NCBI GenBank assembly: GCA_033398695.1
Contig: CM065806.1
Span: 47,641,001-47,705,000, forward strand
DNA from: Orobanche coerulescens
Lineage: Eukaryota > Streptophyta > Magnoliopsida > Lamiales > Orobanchaceae
DNA length: 64,000 bases
Reading direction: 5' to 3'
Shown: in pieces, positions 35,447-46,490 of the stretch
Numbering within the stretch: position 1 is the stretch's first letter
Layout: each line of letters begins with the position of its first letter
Notes under the pieces: model-generated
What the model saw: only the letters and a program-made list of their open reading frames with translations
Database searches by the model: none
Told to the model about the DNA's origin: nothing
Position numbers and translations under genes: made by a program

Positions 35447-35910
35447 ATGGATGCTGGAAGAGGCTGTGGTCGTGGTCGTGGACGTGGCCGGGGACGTGGG
35501 GCACCCTGAGGCGGCCACGTCGCATTCTTCAGGAGCCAGCAGTACCGGTGACTGTCATAGCCATGCTACTACTCAGGATGGCGCTGATCTTGGTGTTGCG
35601 GCTGTCATGCAACAAATGGTGAACCAAATTGTTGCAATAGCTCAAGCGGTTCAACCCGACTCACCCACGCTACTCGGGCGGAGCAGATCGTTGGCTACAG
35701 GATGTCATCAAGATGCATCTTCCCCATTTTTGGGAGCTTGGACACTGATTGGTGGGAGGGTGGATCAAGGAGATATCTAAAGTCTTTGTTTCCACCAATC
35801 GTCCCGAGGACCGCAAGGTCCCTATGCCGATATTTTCTCACCGGGATGCTCGATTGGTGGGAGGCCGTTGGGCCTAAGGATCACGTTGCTTCGTGGGCGG
35901 AATTCAAGGA
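35447..35910 (+). pseudogene. Gag N-terminus fragment (element H)
   Basis: The ATG at 35447 starts an RG-rich leader (RGRGRGRGRG), parallel to F gag, and meets a TGA at 35507. Further gag sequence follows in other frames, ending with the conserved WWEAVGP and WAEFKD words (35850-35910). There the sequence jumps directly to the LTR end. Frame changes and the 3' deletion leave it inert. Confidence 0.7.
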
Positions 35911-36005
35911 CTGATGGTCTACGGCACTATAATATCCCTCAAATATATCAGGGGTGTTACATAATCTATATATAAATATATATATATATATATATGTATA
36001 TATAT

Positions 36006-37230
36006 TAGAGATTACTCGTGTCATAATAGCACGGTAGCGGTGATATAATTGAATTAATAATTAAAAAACCAGACTAGTTGCTAGAAAAAATAAATGTTGG
36101 TTCTTAAAATTCTATCGATGGCCGATAGGTCTGCCGTAAAATATAAGAAAGAAATTTAAGGACCTCCGGAGATTAGACCAGTGGACCTGGTCTTAAAAAA
36201 GAATGGACGCTAGAGGAAAGCAAGTCAGCAGCCTGGCATTTAAAATAAATTGGCCAGCAGCCGACTGTGGCCAGGAATGTTTGTTCACACTCTATTGGGT
36301 CGTCGGACTGTTTCCGTCACACTCGTCGGTCGTTTGTTTGGGTAAGACATCGGAGTGGAGTGCTATGTTCTTTGGGTAAGACATCGGAGTGAAGTGCTTT
36401 GTTCAGAAAATCTTTATACAAACATTGCAAAATCTCGATTATTCTTCAATGCGAGGAATGTTTGTTCACACTTGATATCTCCATTGCCATATCCTTGTGA
36501 AAAATGAATAGAAGTGCTCGTTTGTGGTGAACAATGTACTGGTAAATAAAGTAAGAACGTATAGTAGTATATGCATTTATCTTATTATTTTCCACTAAAT
36601 TATTGCTCGGCAACATTGCTTTATTTTATACAAAGTGCAACAAATTGTTTTTCATACCTCATATAAGTTTTCTTATTTGAATGTACTTTTAATTTGCGAC
36701 AGGTTATGGATGATATTGGTACTGGTATTTCGATCAAGTCGTTTTCATCAAATAGATACCGCAACAACTTTGTCACATAATATATTGTACCATCACTTTA
36801 TTTGTTGATTCTGATGCATTTAACAAAAAGTGTTTCCTGCTCATGAATAAAATGTTAACTTGTCCATTTCTATGGATATGCATTATGTTTTCCACGTCTG
36901 GGGAGATGTAGATTTGAGGGGAAGTCTTACATCCCGTCACAAGTTACACTATTTTCCTTAACCAAGGATTCTTTTTCTCACTCGGTTTTTATCACTTGGA
37001 AAGGTTTTTAACGATGTTACTAGACGTTTAGCTCACTGATCGGCAAATTGATCATGTTCTTGAGCACATTGATCTACGAAATGATCAATAGAGGTTTTTT
37101 CTTAACGGAATTAGCATAACCTATATGTATAGATGTTGTACTCTTTTTCATACAATCAATGCATTTTCCCTATGTGTTTTTTGCTTGACGAGGTTTTAAC
37201 GAGGCAATTTGACATGCATTGAAGACTCGG
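36006..37230. other. Intergenic or decayed copia DNA, no gene seen
   Basis: No convincing frame. A 32-bp unit containing GGGTAAGACATCGGAGTG is duplicated in tandem at 36339-36402. AGGAATGTTTGTTCACAC occurs at 36273 and 36454. The right part probably belongs to the internal 3' end of the copia element whose polypurine tract follows, but no domain is readable. Confidence 0.45.
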
Positions 37231-37427
37231 CATAAGGGGGAGTGTTAAAGTAAATACACACTGTGTGTCTTAGTCTACAGGTTAATGGGCTTCTCCTAGT
37301 TAGTGTAGGACTAGGCCTGTTAGAATGTTCCAGAATATGTAATCTCTCCATATCTAAAAGGATCCTATCAATGAGAATACACACATCTTCTGCCTTAATT
37401 CTTGTCTTGTTTTCTTTTACTACAACA
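37231..37427 (+). repeat. Copia polypurine tract and 185-bp 3' LTR
   Basis: ATAAGGGGGAG (37232-37242) directly precedes TGTTAAAGTAAATAC, and the repeat ends ACTACAACA at 37427. TGTTA...AACA termini, the small size and an adjacent polypurine tract fit a short-LTR copia element. No 5' partner or coding domain was found nearby. Confidence 0.6.
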
Positions 37428-38000
37428 GCAACCTAATTTTTTGTCCTTCAAAAAATTAATTTAAAAATTTATTTTTCCAACCTTATTTTTGTTTTCTTTT
37501 TTGGTAAAAGCAAAATAATTGAGAAACATATTCAGATTAATAGTGTAACGGGCACTAACCGTGACCTTAATCATCCGTTGCACACCTAAGGACTTTCCAT
37601 AAGTTTTTGGTAATGCATAACTAAAGATAATGCACTGTATTTATTATTTATCTTCGATCATGTATGTTGCTTATACCCAAGCATATTTAGTACGAGCATG
37701 CACACTTAAGTTTTATGCAAGCGCGTACGCACTGGATCGTATATCAAAACAATAAATATAATATCATATATCAAATTAAGGAAAATAAGATTCTACTTTT
37801 AGGAAACAGATTTGAACTGCTACAAATATCAAGCGGATATGGATGTATCTTCATTAGATAATACAAAGTATTTTTACAAAAAATTAGTAAGAATTAAATC
37901 ATCTTTCAACGTTTTAATTCCAATTATCAAGTGTCTGGATTTGTTCTTAGGTCCCGTCTTAACATTGATATATATTTAAACCAATCCCCCCCCTCTCTCC

Positions 38001-38048
<48 letters not shown>
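37428..38048. other. AT-rich intergenic DNA ending in a (CT)n-(TA)n microsatellite
   Basis: No gene. A pyrimidine tract of C7 and (CT)n at about 37986-38020 passes directly into (TA)n to 38048. Confidence 0.6.
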
Positions 38049-38050
<2 letters not shown>

Positions 38051-38330
38051 ATCAAATGAGAATGGTTCTTATCCTGCGAATTGTGAATATGCATGAGTTT
38101 TGTACTAATTATGCATGAAATATATGCAGTTCGTGCATCAAAATTGCAATGCATTAAATATGCATTATATGCATCAAAATATCGATGCACTAAAATATTG
38201 CACAATATCCATCAAAATTTTGTGAGAATAAATCTAGGCCATCCATTTATCAAGATCTATGAATGAAATTTATTCTTATTTCTTAACTTCAATTGTATTC
38301 TCACTGAACCCACCCTATATATATAATAGA
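38049..38330. mobile_element. (TA)n-bounded element M2, copy 2
   Basis: Left end GGATCAAATGAGAAT, right end TTCTTATTTCTTAAC then ATTCTCACTGAACCC, between (TA)n runs. The ends match those of 31518-31810 while the interior differs. Interior ATGCAT/GCATCAAAAT words recur. It is non-coding. Confidence 0.6.
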
Positions 38331-39047
38331 TTTGTATCTATAAAGTAGGCTAATGAGTCAATTCATAAAAAAATATATAATAGATTTATATCTATTATGT
38401 AGGCTAATTAGTTAATTCAATCCAAGGATATCGTTTTTCTAGTTTTGAGTTGTGTGTGTGAAATTAATTATTGCACACAATTGACATATGGTGTAACCAA
38501 TAAAAAGCGACTAGTAAGAAAGTGATTGCGATGATAATTGATATACTTATGTCGTCCTGTTTTTCGGTTTCATTTTGATTCCTTTCCGGTTTTCAAACCA
38601 GATAGTGGACACCTCTAGAGCTAACGCATAAAGATGGAGGCATAATTGATAAACTAGAAAAAATAAGATAAAAATCTAAGAAAAAAATAAAATAATTGTT
38701 AAAACCTTGAATACATTACGATAGTTCTGCTTCCACTGCGTTTTAGAATGTAATGAAATTAAACAATAAGTTTGGATGTGAGAACGGATCTTTTAACTAA
38801 ATGATGATGATGATGATGATGATAATATTGCTGCATGATGCTCTAGGTAATTAATTAATCATAGATGCTGCAACATCAATATTCATTTGCCTAGTTCAAG
38901 TCAAATCATGAATTTGTGTACTAGTACACATGTCATTAATTTGTTTCTGGGAAAAGATAGCTAGCTAGTATAAACTAGAGGTTGAAGGAAAAGGACACCC
39001 AATATATATACAGTAATAGTATTAACTGGAGATGGACGGAACTTACC
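38331..39047. other. Intergenic DNA upstream of a host gene
   Basis: No gene. A (ATG)n microsatellite lies at about 38803-38824. The sequence looks single-copy and is the likely upstream region of the gene start at 39124. Confidence 0.5.
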
Positions 39048-39057
39048 CTATAAATTA
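39048..39057 (+). promoter_or_regulatory. TATA box of the truncated host gene
   Basis: CTATAAATTA lies 76 bp before the ATG at 39124, followed by a CT/A-rich leader typical of plant mRNA 5' ends. Confidence 0.55.
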
Positions 39058-39123
39058 AAGTGTGATTTATTTGTTCTCTTCTATCTACAACAACTGAACA
39101 AATTACTTTCACGTACGCACGCC

Positions 39124-39221
39124 ATGGAAGATCACTTGGTGGAGGTGTTTATTTGTTTGTTTCTTGTGCTGAACACTCAAGTTAACGGTGCTAGATTCGT
39201 CAATGTTACTCTCATCGAGAC
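39124..39221 (+). pseudogene. First codons of a probable secreted host protein, cut by copia
   Basis: The ATG is in a good context (CGCCATGG). The first 33 codons read MEDHLVEVF, then a hydrophobic ICLFLVL core, then NTQVNGARF. This is the pattern of a signal peptide, with probable cleavage near VNGA. At 39222 the copia LTR begins and the frame ends in it 24 codons later. No continuation was found in the window, because the other side of the copia element lies past 64000 or is lost. I do not recognise the family. A TATA box stands at the expected distance upstream, so the promoter may still be active and could drive a chimeric transcript into the LTR. Confidence 0.55.
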
Positions 39222-40310
39222 TGTTAGTATTTGGCCCAACCGGCCCAAATATATATCTCCTTATTGTTAGGGCCCATACCATTTATAGAGTGAGCCCAGC
39301 CCATTTGGCAGCCCTTTTGAATAGGAGCCGTCCGATCCAGATATATTACTTACACCTGATTTGGACCGTCCGATCTCCCTTATATTAACCCTAACCCTAA
39401 CCCTCACCCCCTCATTCACTCACCGCCTCCACTTCTCTCCTGTTCTCACCTACCATTCGGTCAACTCTCACCCCGCCGCGATTCTGCTCCCGATTTTCTT
39501 ATCAACCTTCCTCCCGTGAACCTCTGACTGAGACGATGAAATCCCGTGACACTTATTGTATCCGATTTCATCGCTCCGTGTATAAAAGGCGCGACAGGGC
39601 TGGAGTTTTGACACACCGAGAGAAAAACCAATTTGAACCTTCTGAGAATCTGAGTGAAATCTTTAGATATCTTTGTTGTGATATCTGTGAGTGAGATCGG
39701 GAATCGGTTTCTGAGGTTTTTGGGTTAAAAGTGAAGGAGTTGCCAGGCTGTTTGGCCGACCGGCAGTGGTTTCGGGCATTCCTCTGTGGAAAACGTTCGC
39801 ATCGGTGTCAATTGCTATAGTTTCGGAAGATCTGAGCCTATTCATCTCGTTCCTAGGTTTTTCTGATACTAATATATTGTTGTTCTTGGTGATTTTGTGC
39901 AATTTATTATTAATATATATTTGTTATATATATTTTTTCTAGTATTTATCTATCTATATATATATATACATTATATATATATATTTGTTATATATATAAA
40001 TATATATTCTGCAGTTTGTTACTTTAATTGCTTGGTGTATTTCCGATCGGTTGTTGTCATTATCATTGCTAACTGGATCGGATCTTTGTGGTTTGCAGAT
40101 TTGTTCTGGACGTTAGTATTCCTTTTTCGGCAGCATCATTTTCGGGTTTATTGCAGTAATTATATTGGTTATTATTATAGGTTCATTTAGTTGGCCTATA
40201 ATCCTTAAACCCTATCCCGTAGAATATAAACTGTAATTGTTATATTCGTTTAATCCGCTTGTATAATCGATCCTGTTTTTTATCCAAATTGTTCGACCCG
40301 ATACCCAACA
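39222..40310 (+). repeat. 5' LTR of the copia element
   Basis: It starts TGTTAGTATTTGG and ends ATACCCAACA. The TATA box TATAAAAGGC (39581-39590) gives a U3 of about 360 bp. A telomere-like run, TAACCCTAACCCTAACCC, lies at about 39385-39402 in U3. The R/U5 part is T-rich with (TA)n near 39955-40010. No gene. Confidence 0.85.
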
Positions 40311-40311
40311 G

Positions 40312-40324
40312 TGGTATCGGAGCC
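40312..40324 (+). other. Primer binding site of the copia element
   Basis: TGGTATCGGAGCC, one base after the LTR. Copia elements of plants normally have TGGTATCAGAGCC here; the CGG reading is shared by all elements in this window. Confidence 0.85.
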
Positions 40325-40789
40325 CATTTCGTCGGGTGTCAGGTCCTGTGGCATCTTGGTGATTCCGAGTCACCCATCCGGGTTTCCGCTCAGGTATCTC
40401 GTCTTGACCCTCTCTCTTACTGTTGATCTCTGTTGTTTGTCTGGACTGCCTGTTGTTGTTATTTGTTATTTTCGCTTGCCGCGGTCCATCTTGTTACTTT
40501 AACTGGTTGGATTCATTTCGGGTGTACTCTCGTTTTCTTTCATTAAAATCCAAACGAATTAAAACCTTAAAGTCCAAAAGCATTTAATCTTGCGCTGCCA
40601 GGACCAGAAGTGTCCCTCGGATCTTTGTCAAGAGCTTTCGGATCCCGATTTTAATTTAAACGGGTTTTAATCTTAAAATTCAAATCGAGTCCCTGAATTT
40701 GATTCTCATCAGATGTGTGCTCCCTTTCTTGATCTTTGTGATTTTGATGTTTCTTTGCGATTATCATATATTGTGTGTTACAATTGGCT

Positions 40790-41422
40790 CTTTCTCAGTT
40801 TTTAATATTGCACCTTTTGATGGTAAAGGAGATTTCCAAATTTGGCAACAAAAGATGAAGGGCGTTTTAATACAACAAAAGGTTTTTAAAGCTATTGATC
40901 AATCCTTTTCTGATAATACTACTGCCGATAAAAAGGCTGAGGCGCATTTAATTTGCGTATTCATCAATTATTCCAAATCAGAGTAAACATGATACAGCTA
41001 AGGCACTATGGGAAAAATTGGAAGAGACTTACACTGAAGCTTCCCTGCCTAACAAACTGTTTTTACTAGAAAAAATTTTCCGGTACAAACTTGATATTTC
41101 AAAGGATATAAATGATAACCTGGATACTTTTACAAAATTAATCCAGGATATCAAACAAACCGGTGATAAAAATATTGATGAATACACCCCGAATGTTCTT
41201 TTAAATGCCATCCCTGACTCGTACAGTGATATTAAATCTGCTATTAAGTACGACAGAGATAAAGTAACTCTTGATACTGTAATAAACGGTTTGAAAAGTA
41301 AAGAATTGGATTTGAAAAACAATAAGGGGAATAAATATCTAGGTGAGGTTAATTTTGTGAGGGGAAGGCCTCAAAACCGCTTTAAAAACGAAACCTTCCT
41401 CAAGCCAAAACCAACAGAGTAA
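40790..41422 (+). pseudogene. Copia gag (UBN2-type) with frameshift
   Basis: The start contains FDGKGDFQIWQQKMKGVL, the usual opening of copia gag. The frame changes near 40965-40985. The next frame (41018-41422) carries the UBN2-type helical domain (TLE/EETYTEASLPNKLFLLEK, FTKLIQDIKQTGDKNIDE, LLNAIPDSY). Another frame change precedes the zinc knuckle at 41484. This protein would form the particle shell. The real initiator codon was not determined. Confidence 0.82.
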
Positions 41423-41483
41423 TTTTTCTGATAAGAAAAAGGGCAAATGGAAGAGTAGGTCAAAGTCTCGACCTAAGAACCGT

Positions 41484-42562
41484 AAGTGCTATAATTGTAG
41501 TGAATCTGGTCATTACATTCATGAGTGCACTAAACCAAGGAAAAATCATCAAAACGATAACGCCAGCTTGGTATCTGAAAATGCCCATGTAGATGATGTT
41601 TTCATGGTGTCTGAAATATGTGAACAAGCTAATACTGTTCATACTCTTACTTTGTGTGAAAATGAGTGGCTTGTAGATTCAGCTTGTACGTTTCACATGT
41701 CGCTTTTTAAAAGGCTATTTTCTGAGTATAGAGAAGTGACCAACTGGTCTGTCTCTATGGCAAATGAGAAAAGGTGTCAAGTGTCTGGTATAGGAGATAT
41801 CAAGATAAAATGTGATACCGGTTATCTGTTAATCTTAAAGAATGTGAGGCACGTTCCTGATCTGTGTCACAACCTTATTTCTTGTGGTACCCTTGATGAT
41901 GAGGGATACGAAGGCAAGTGGGGCAATGGAGTTATGAAAATCTTAAAAGGAAACTTGTGTGTTTTCAATGCTATAAAACGGAATAACCTCTATATGAAAA
42001 TTGCAAAATATGATTCTTTTGTGAATGATGTCGATATTGACCTAACTGATTTGTGGCATAAACGTCTGGGTCATTTAAGTAACAAGGGATTAGATATTTT
42101 GCAAAAACAGGGCTGTTTTGGGAAAGATAAATTATCTTGTGCACCATTTTGTGACTCCTATGTGGTAGGCAAACAACATCGTGTTAAGTTTTCTAATCCC
42201 CATTCCCCTAGATCTCCTACTTGTTATGATACTATGCATTACGTGGATGCTGATGTGTGGGGGCCATCTAGTGAACCCACACACGGTGGAAATCGATATT
42301 TTTTATCTGTGATTGATGATTACTCTAGAAAGGTCTTTGTGTTCCTTCTGAAAAACAAATCAGATGTTTTTGAGAAATTTAAAAATTGGAAAACCTTGAT
42401 CGAAAACCAGACTGGAAAGAAAATTAAAATCTCAAGGACTGACAATGGACTTGAGTTTTGCAATCAATTGTTTGATGAGCTTTGTGCTCAATCTGGTATT
42501 CAGAGACATAAGTCTGTCCCTTATACACCCCAACAAAATAGGGTGGCTGAACAGATGAATAG
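41484..42562 (+). pseudogene. Copia zinc knuckle, protease and integrase core
   Basis: In one frame: a CCHC knuckle (CYNCSESGHYIHEC), then the protease active site WLVDSACTFHMS (about 41665). The GAG-pre-integrase domain follows (LWHKRLGHLSNKGL); its C-terminal CxxC is altered to CDSY. The integrase core has Asp in VDADVWGP and in TDNGLEF. The frame stops at LTR A just after the QQNRVAEQMN segment that carries the catalytic Glu. The continuation is at 61041. As written, the altered zinc ligand would probably inactivate the integrase even without the insertion. Confidence 0.9.
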
Positions 42563-43846
42563 TGTAATATCCGAGATTTTTATTCTGATTAATTCGAATT
42601 TTTCTTTTTTTTAGACCGGAAATCTCTCGGTTTTCGAGCGTTGGTATTATTTTTCTCGACAATCGATTTTGTGTTTATGGCCATATGTGGTGATTTGTTG
42701 TATATTATTTTCATTTCGGATCGATGTTGTTGTCCGCGAGCGTTTCGTTGTGTTTGTTCCGTGCGTTTTAAGGAATCGAGTCGTCAGGGCACTGCATCTG
42801 GGCACTAGCCGGACGGTTGCGGGAGGAACCGGCACGGCAGCTGGGCGCTGGCCGGACGGGCGCCGCAGGGACCGGCATAGGGTACGCTACTACCTGGGCC
42901 GAGCGCACGATATGCGGCACCCAGCGCACGCTACCTGAGCCGGGCAGTGAGGCCCCTGAGGTTCTGGACTCCGGAGAGTTGGCCGGTAGCGCATGCTACG
43001 GCCGGTCGCTGCGCGCGCTAACCTGCAGACGTAGCGCACGTTGCTCGGCAGCCAGCGCGCGCTACCTGGGCGAGGGGATCAGTCCAGGAGCCTCTGGACT
43101 GGACCATGGTTGGCCCGCTAGCGCACGCTAGGGCGGTCTGCCTATATATTTGACCGAGCAGCCCTGTTTCAACCCATTTTTCATTTCATTCTTTTCTTTC
43201 CGCGGCCAGAGGTTTTGAGAGCAAAGAGGCATGTTGTTGAACAACAAATCCACGAAATTCCTAAGTTCATATCATTGATTTATCATTCCATAACATCCTT
43301 TAATCGACCGAATCAAGGTTAGTTTTTCCTAAAATCCAAACTTTGGAAAATTTGGGGATCTTGGTAGATTTCGTCCGTTCGAGCCATATGAACTTAGATT
43401 ACTGATGGATAATTATAGATTAAGTTGTATTCTATCAATTTCATCATCTTTCCACGGTTTTGTCATGTCCGATTCGTCGTTTATATGAGTTTTCAATTGA
43501 CGCCTTCAAGGTGTCCGGGAAAATGCCGCTGAGGGAGATTCGGTCGTTTTGTGATGTTTTTCCTCGTGTGATTGATTGTTTATTTGATGATAGGATATTA
43601 GGGACGAATTCCCTACGAAAATCTGGTGTTGAGCCCTTCCGATCGTTGTTTTCATTGGAGTTCCGGATTTTTCCAATCGACCGTATTTTCGGAGTATTCG
43701 CGAGAGATTACCAAGGCAAGTACCTTGATATATGAATTATAACTACGTGAAATCATTGTTGCCGAAGTGTGTGAATTATTTCACTAATATACGTATACAT
43801 ATATATATTTATATGTTAAATATATGTATGTATATAGATATGCGTG

Positions 43847-43877
<31 letters not shown>

Positions 43878-44053
43878 GTATACATGTATATAGATAAATA
43901 CATACATATGTCAGTGAATGCCGAGTGATGAATGCTAACACTAGTTGACGTACTCAACTTGGGTCGATGGATGAACCATACTTATAGGTATAATGTAGTA
44001 AGGTTATATATATATATTCGGTTGAGTCGTAATATAGGGATATATGTGCGGCG

Positions 44054-46075
44054 TGTAATATCCGTACCTTTCCGTTTTTAGCACTTTCCATTTTTGGTGT
44101 ATGTCTATTTTTGTCGACTCGTCTGTAACCGTTTCGACATTTTGAACCTACTTTATTCTTGGAGTTTTTCCATTTGGACGAGTTTTGGTGGTGTTTTCAC
44201 GAGATTTCATTTTATGTCATGTTTCGCCGTATGTACGATGGATTCTCGTAAACTCGTTCGTTTTCATGATTTCTTTATTTGTACAAGTTCGTATGATTGA
44301 GTGGGTCGTGCTGTGACTTTCAGTCTGTAAATCCGACGTCGTAGCGTGATTTTCGTGCACTTGGGCCATTTTTGTAATTTCCTATAAGTTTAGGGAAATT
44401 CATCTCCTTGTCATACTTTGGATTCCTCGGTAGTTGGAAGTGCATTTACTGTCGAACACTCAGCTTCGTTATTATGAATACCTCGTATTTACACTTTTGA
44501 TTCTATCCTCGTGTTGTGGTTCGTCGTTGAATCGACTGTGCAGAATTATGTTCAGAACTGGGATCTGCTACGTGCATAACGTACGTTATGCATGATCCAT
44601 AACGTACGTTATAACCTTCCCAATTTAGTACAGACATTTGGTTACGTACGTTAACCAGTATTGGGTTACGTACGTAACCATCATAACGTACGTTAACAGC
44701 TTATGTTAACGTACGTAACACGCTGTCAGCGTTTTAAACCCGACTTAACCTCAGTCGTTTCTTTTCATTCTTCTTCAACCCTTCTCGCGACATGAGTGTT
44801 CTCGAGCGCCTTTGGAGCGATTTGTCCAGAGCAATCCGTGGATTTCCTTTAGAGATTGATTATTGTGTACCAAGGGAGATTAACCTACAACATTATCATC
44901 TTCCATCAGTCGAATCCAAGGTATTTCCTTAGGAACCCTAACTTTGACGAATTTGGGGTTTTTTTTCGGGATTCTAGAGACTAGTTCCGAATTGTTCATT
45001 TATGTTATGATATTCCTTACCGATTGTTGTTATTGGGTGATTCCCAATCCCTTTTCCTCGAATTAATCCGTGAATTGTTGATACGGGGAGATTTTGCGTA
45101 AACCCTCGCCCGTATCGATTGATCGTTCATTGTCGTAGCATGTAATCGGGGTTATGGGAGTATTCCTTTCGATTATTGATGACCGTTGGGACTGAGTTAT
45201 GCTAATTCTTTGTTTAGGAACCGTCGTTTTCCATTCGGATCGTCCGTAGTCAGTTTTCACTTCCGATTCTTCGAGGATGTCACAAAGGCAAGTACTTTAC
45301 ATTTGTTTACATGTTCTAGTATTTGAATTATGGCTATATGTGGTTGTTGTGGATGGATATGTGTATTTTCACCTAGGGACGGTCCGACGGGGCCTCTAGG
45401 GATACGTATTGCCGTGTGTGCGTATCACGAACTGTGGTTAACCACCCAGGGATGTCCGACGGGGCTCTGCGGGGTACGGTGGCCGTGAGTCTCGTACCAA
45501 GGTTAGCTTTGAATTGTTTTGGTTGGAGAAAATGTGTTTTGTGCTTGTGCAATGTAAATATTCCGGAATATAAATGATTTTTAAAAATGATTCTTGGCGC
45601 ATATATTCATCTGATTAGAATATAGTTCAAATGGATTGTACTTGCACTAGCAGTTGTCGCTAACCCCTTAAATGGGGGAAATACTTTTTGTATTTCAGGT
45701 ACAGGTCTTGGAGACAAGCGAGCATTCGAGCCGTACGAGGATGATGGGCAAGCATGACACTGTTCATTAGTCAATTGTTGGTTTTTCTGCTCTGTCGGTT
45801 ATTATCAATGTCTTGTTTTGGGATTTCTGTAATTTGAAATTGGTTTAAGTACTCGAGTACTTCCTTTTTTAATTTGTTAATGTTGTGTTCCCATTTTGGG
45901 AAATGGATTTGATGTCAGATTTTATTTGTCGGATTGTAGTCTTTTATTTGAATTGTCGTTTTGTTGATGGTTGTATGTCTTTGTCGGATGTTATTTTGGC
46001 ACGTTAGCCTGGTGGATTCCACAGTGTGGGGTCCACAGCGCTGTAATATGCCCTGACCGTCTTGGGGGTGTTACA
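44054..46075 (+). repeat. Solo LTR B (copy 2) with target duplication CGGCG
   Basis: It is 2022 bp from TGTAATATCCGTACC to GGGGGTGTTACA, flanked by CGGCG at 44049-44053 and 46076-46080. The empty site is seen in the 3' LTR of the same element near 51531-51545. It has six clean TAACGTACGTTA-type palindromes at 44577-44720, donor-like sites 44921 and 45288, TTTCAG acceptor near 45698, and hairpin arms 46012-46023 and 46025-46036. Confidence 0.93.
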
Positions 46076-46254
46076 CGGCGTTGGTTTGTTATGCCTGAAG
46101 GCTTATTGTGAATGAGTTTTGATTGATAATGTGCGTGCTATTTTTTATTTGTGTAGTTATGGACTGGCGGATAAATTGTGTAACTTGGTGTACTGAGTTG
46201 ATAATTGTTGTAACGTTTGTCTGTGTGCTTGATGTTTGAAACAATGTGGATACT

Positions 46255-46490
46255 TATTGTGAGAAACGTCGTATCCGAGAACCTCTGAGGGCGGGGCGTG
46301 TACTCCGGCCTGGTGTACGCTGCAATGTGCGCTCCATATGCTTGGTGACCACCGGTGTTACCTAATGCGCATGCAAGGGGCGGCTCTTGTGGGAGTGATC
46401 GCCGACGCGGTGACATGTTCAAGGGGCGGCCAACATAGTGGAGTGAACGCTGGTGCACAGGTGTGCAAGGGAGGCGCCTGGCAGGCTTAT
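46255..46490 (+). repeat. Minisatellite-like block in LTR A, related to internal region of C
   Basis: Diverged repeats of GGAGTGAACGC(C/T)GGTGC and CAATGTGCGGCTC words occur here and at 51720-51945. The same words form three units of about 50 bp in the internal regions of element C (55405-55560 and 58229-58384). Confidence 0.7.

Larger units (their letters stand above)
33352..35961 (+). mobile_element. Element H: Ty3/gypsy element with internal deletion
   Basis: The 5' LTR is 33352-35208, the primer site 35214-35226, a gag start follows, and then only the last 51 bp of a 3' LTR remain (35911-35961). The flanks TAACC (33347-33351) and TAATC (35962-35966) differ by one base, consistent with a target duplication. 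So the deletion happened within the element after insertion, removing most of gag, all of pol and nearly the whole 3' LTR. Confidence 0.8.

Noticed and set aside
35289..35780. 163-codon frame after LTR H as a host gene
   Set aside because: The sequence reads as gypsy gag (RG-rich start, WWEAVGP) in shifted frames; the long frame itself is a frameshifted reading.
37927..38205. 92-codon minus frame with Ile-Tyr and Glu-Arg repeats
   Set aside because: Translation of (TA)n and (CT)n microsatellites.
39385..39405. Telomere-like TAACCC repeats
   Set aside because: Only about three units inside the U3 of a copia LTR; not a telomere or interstitial telomeric array.
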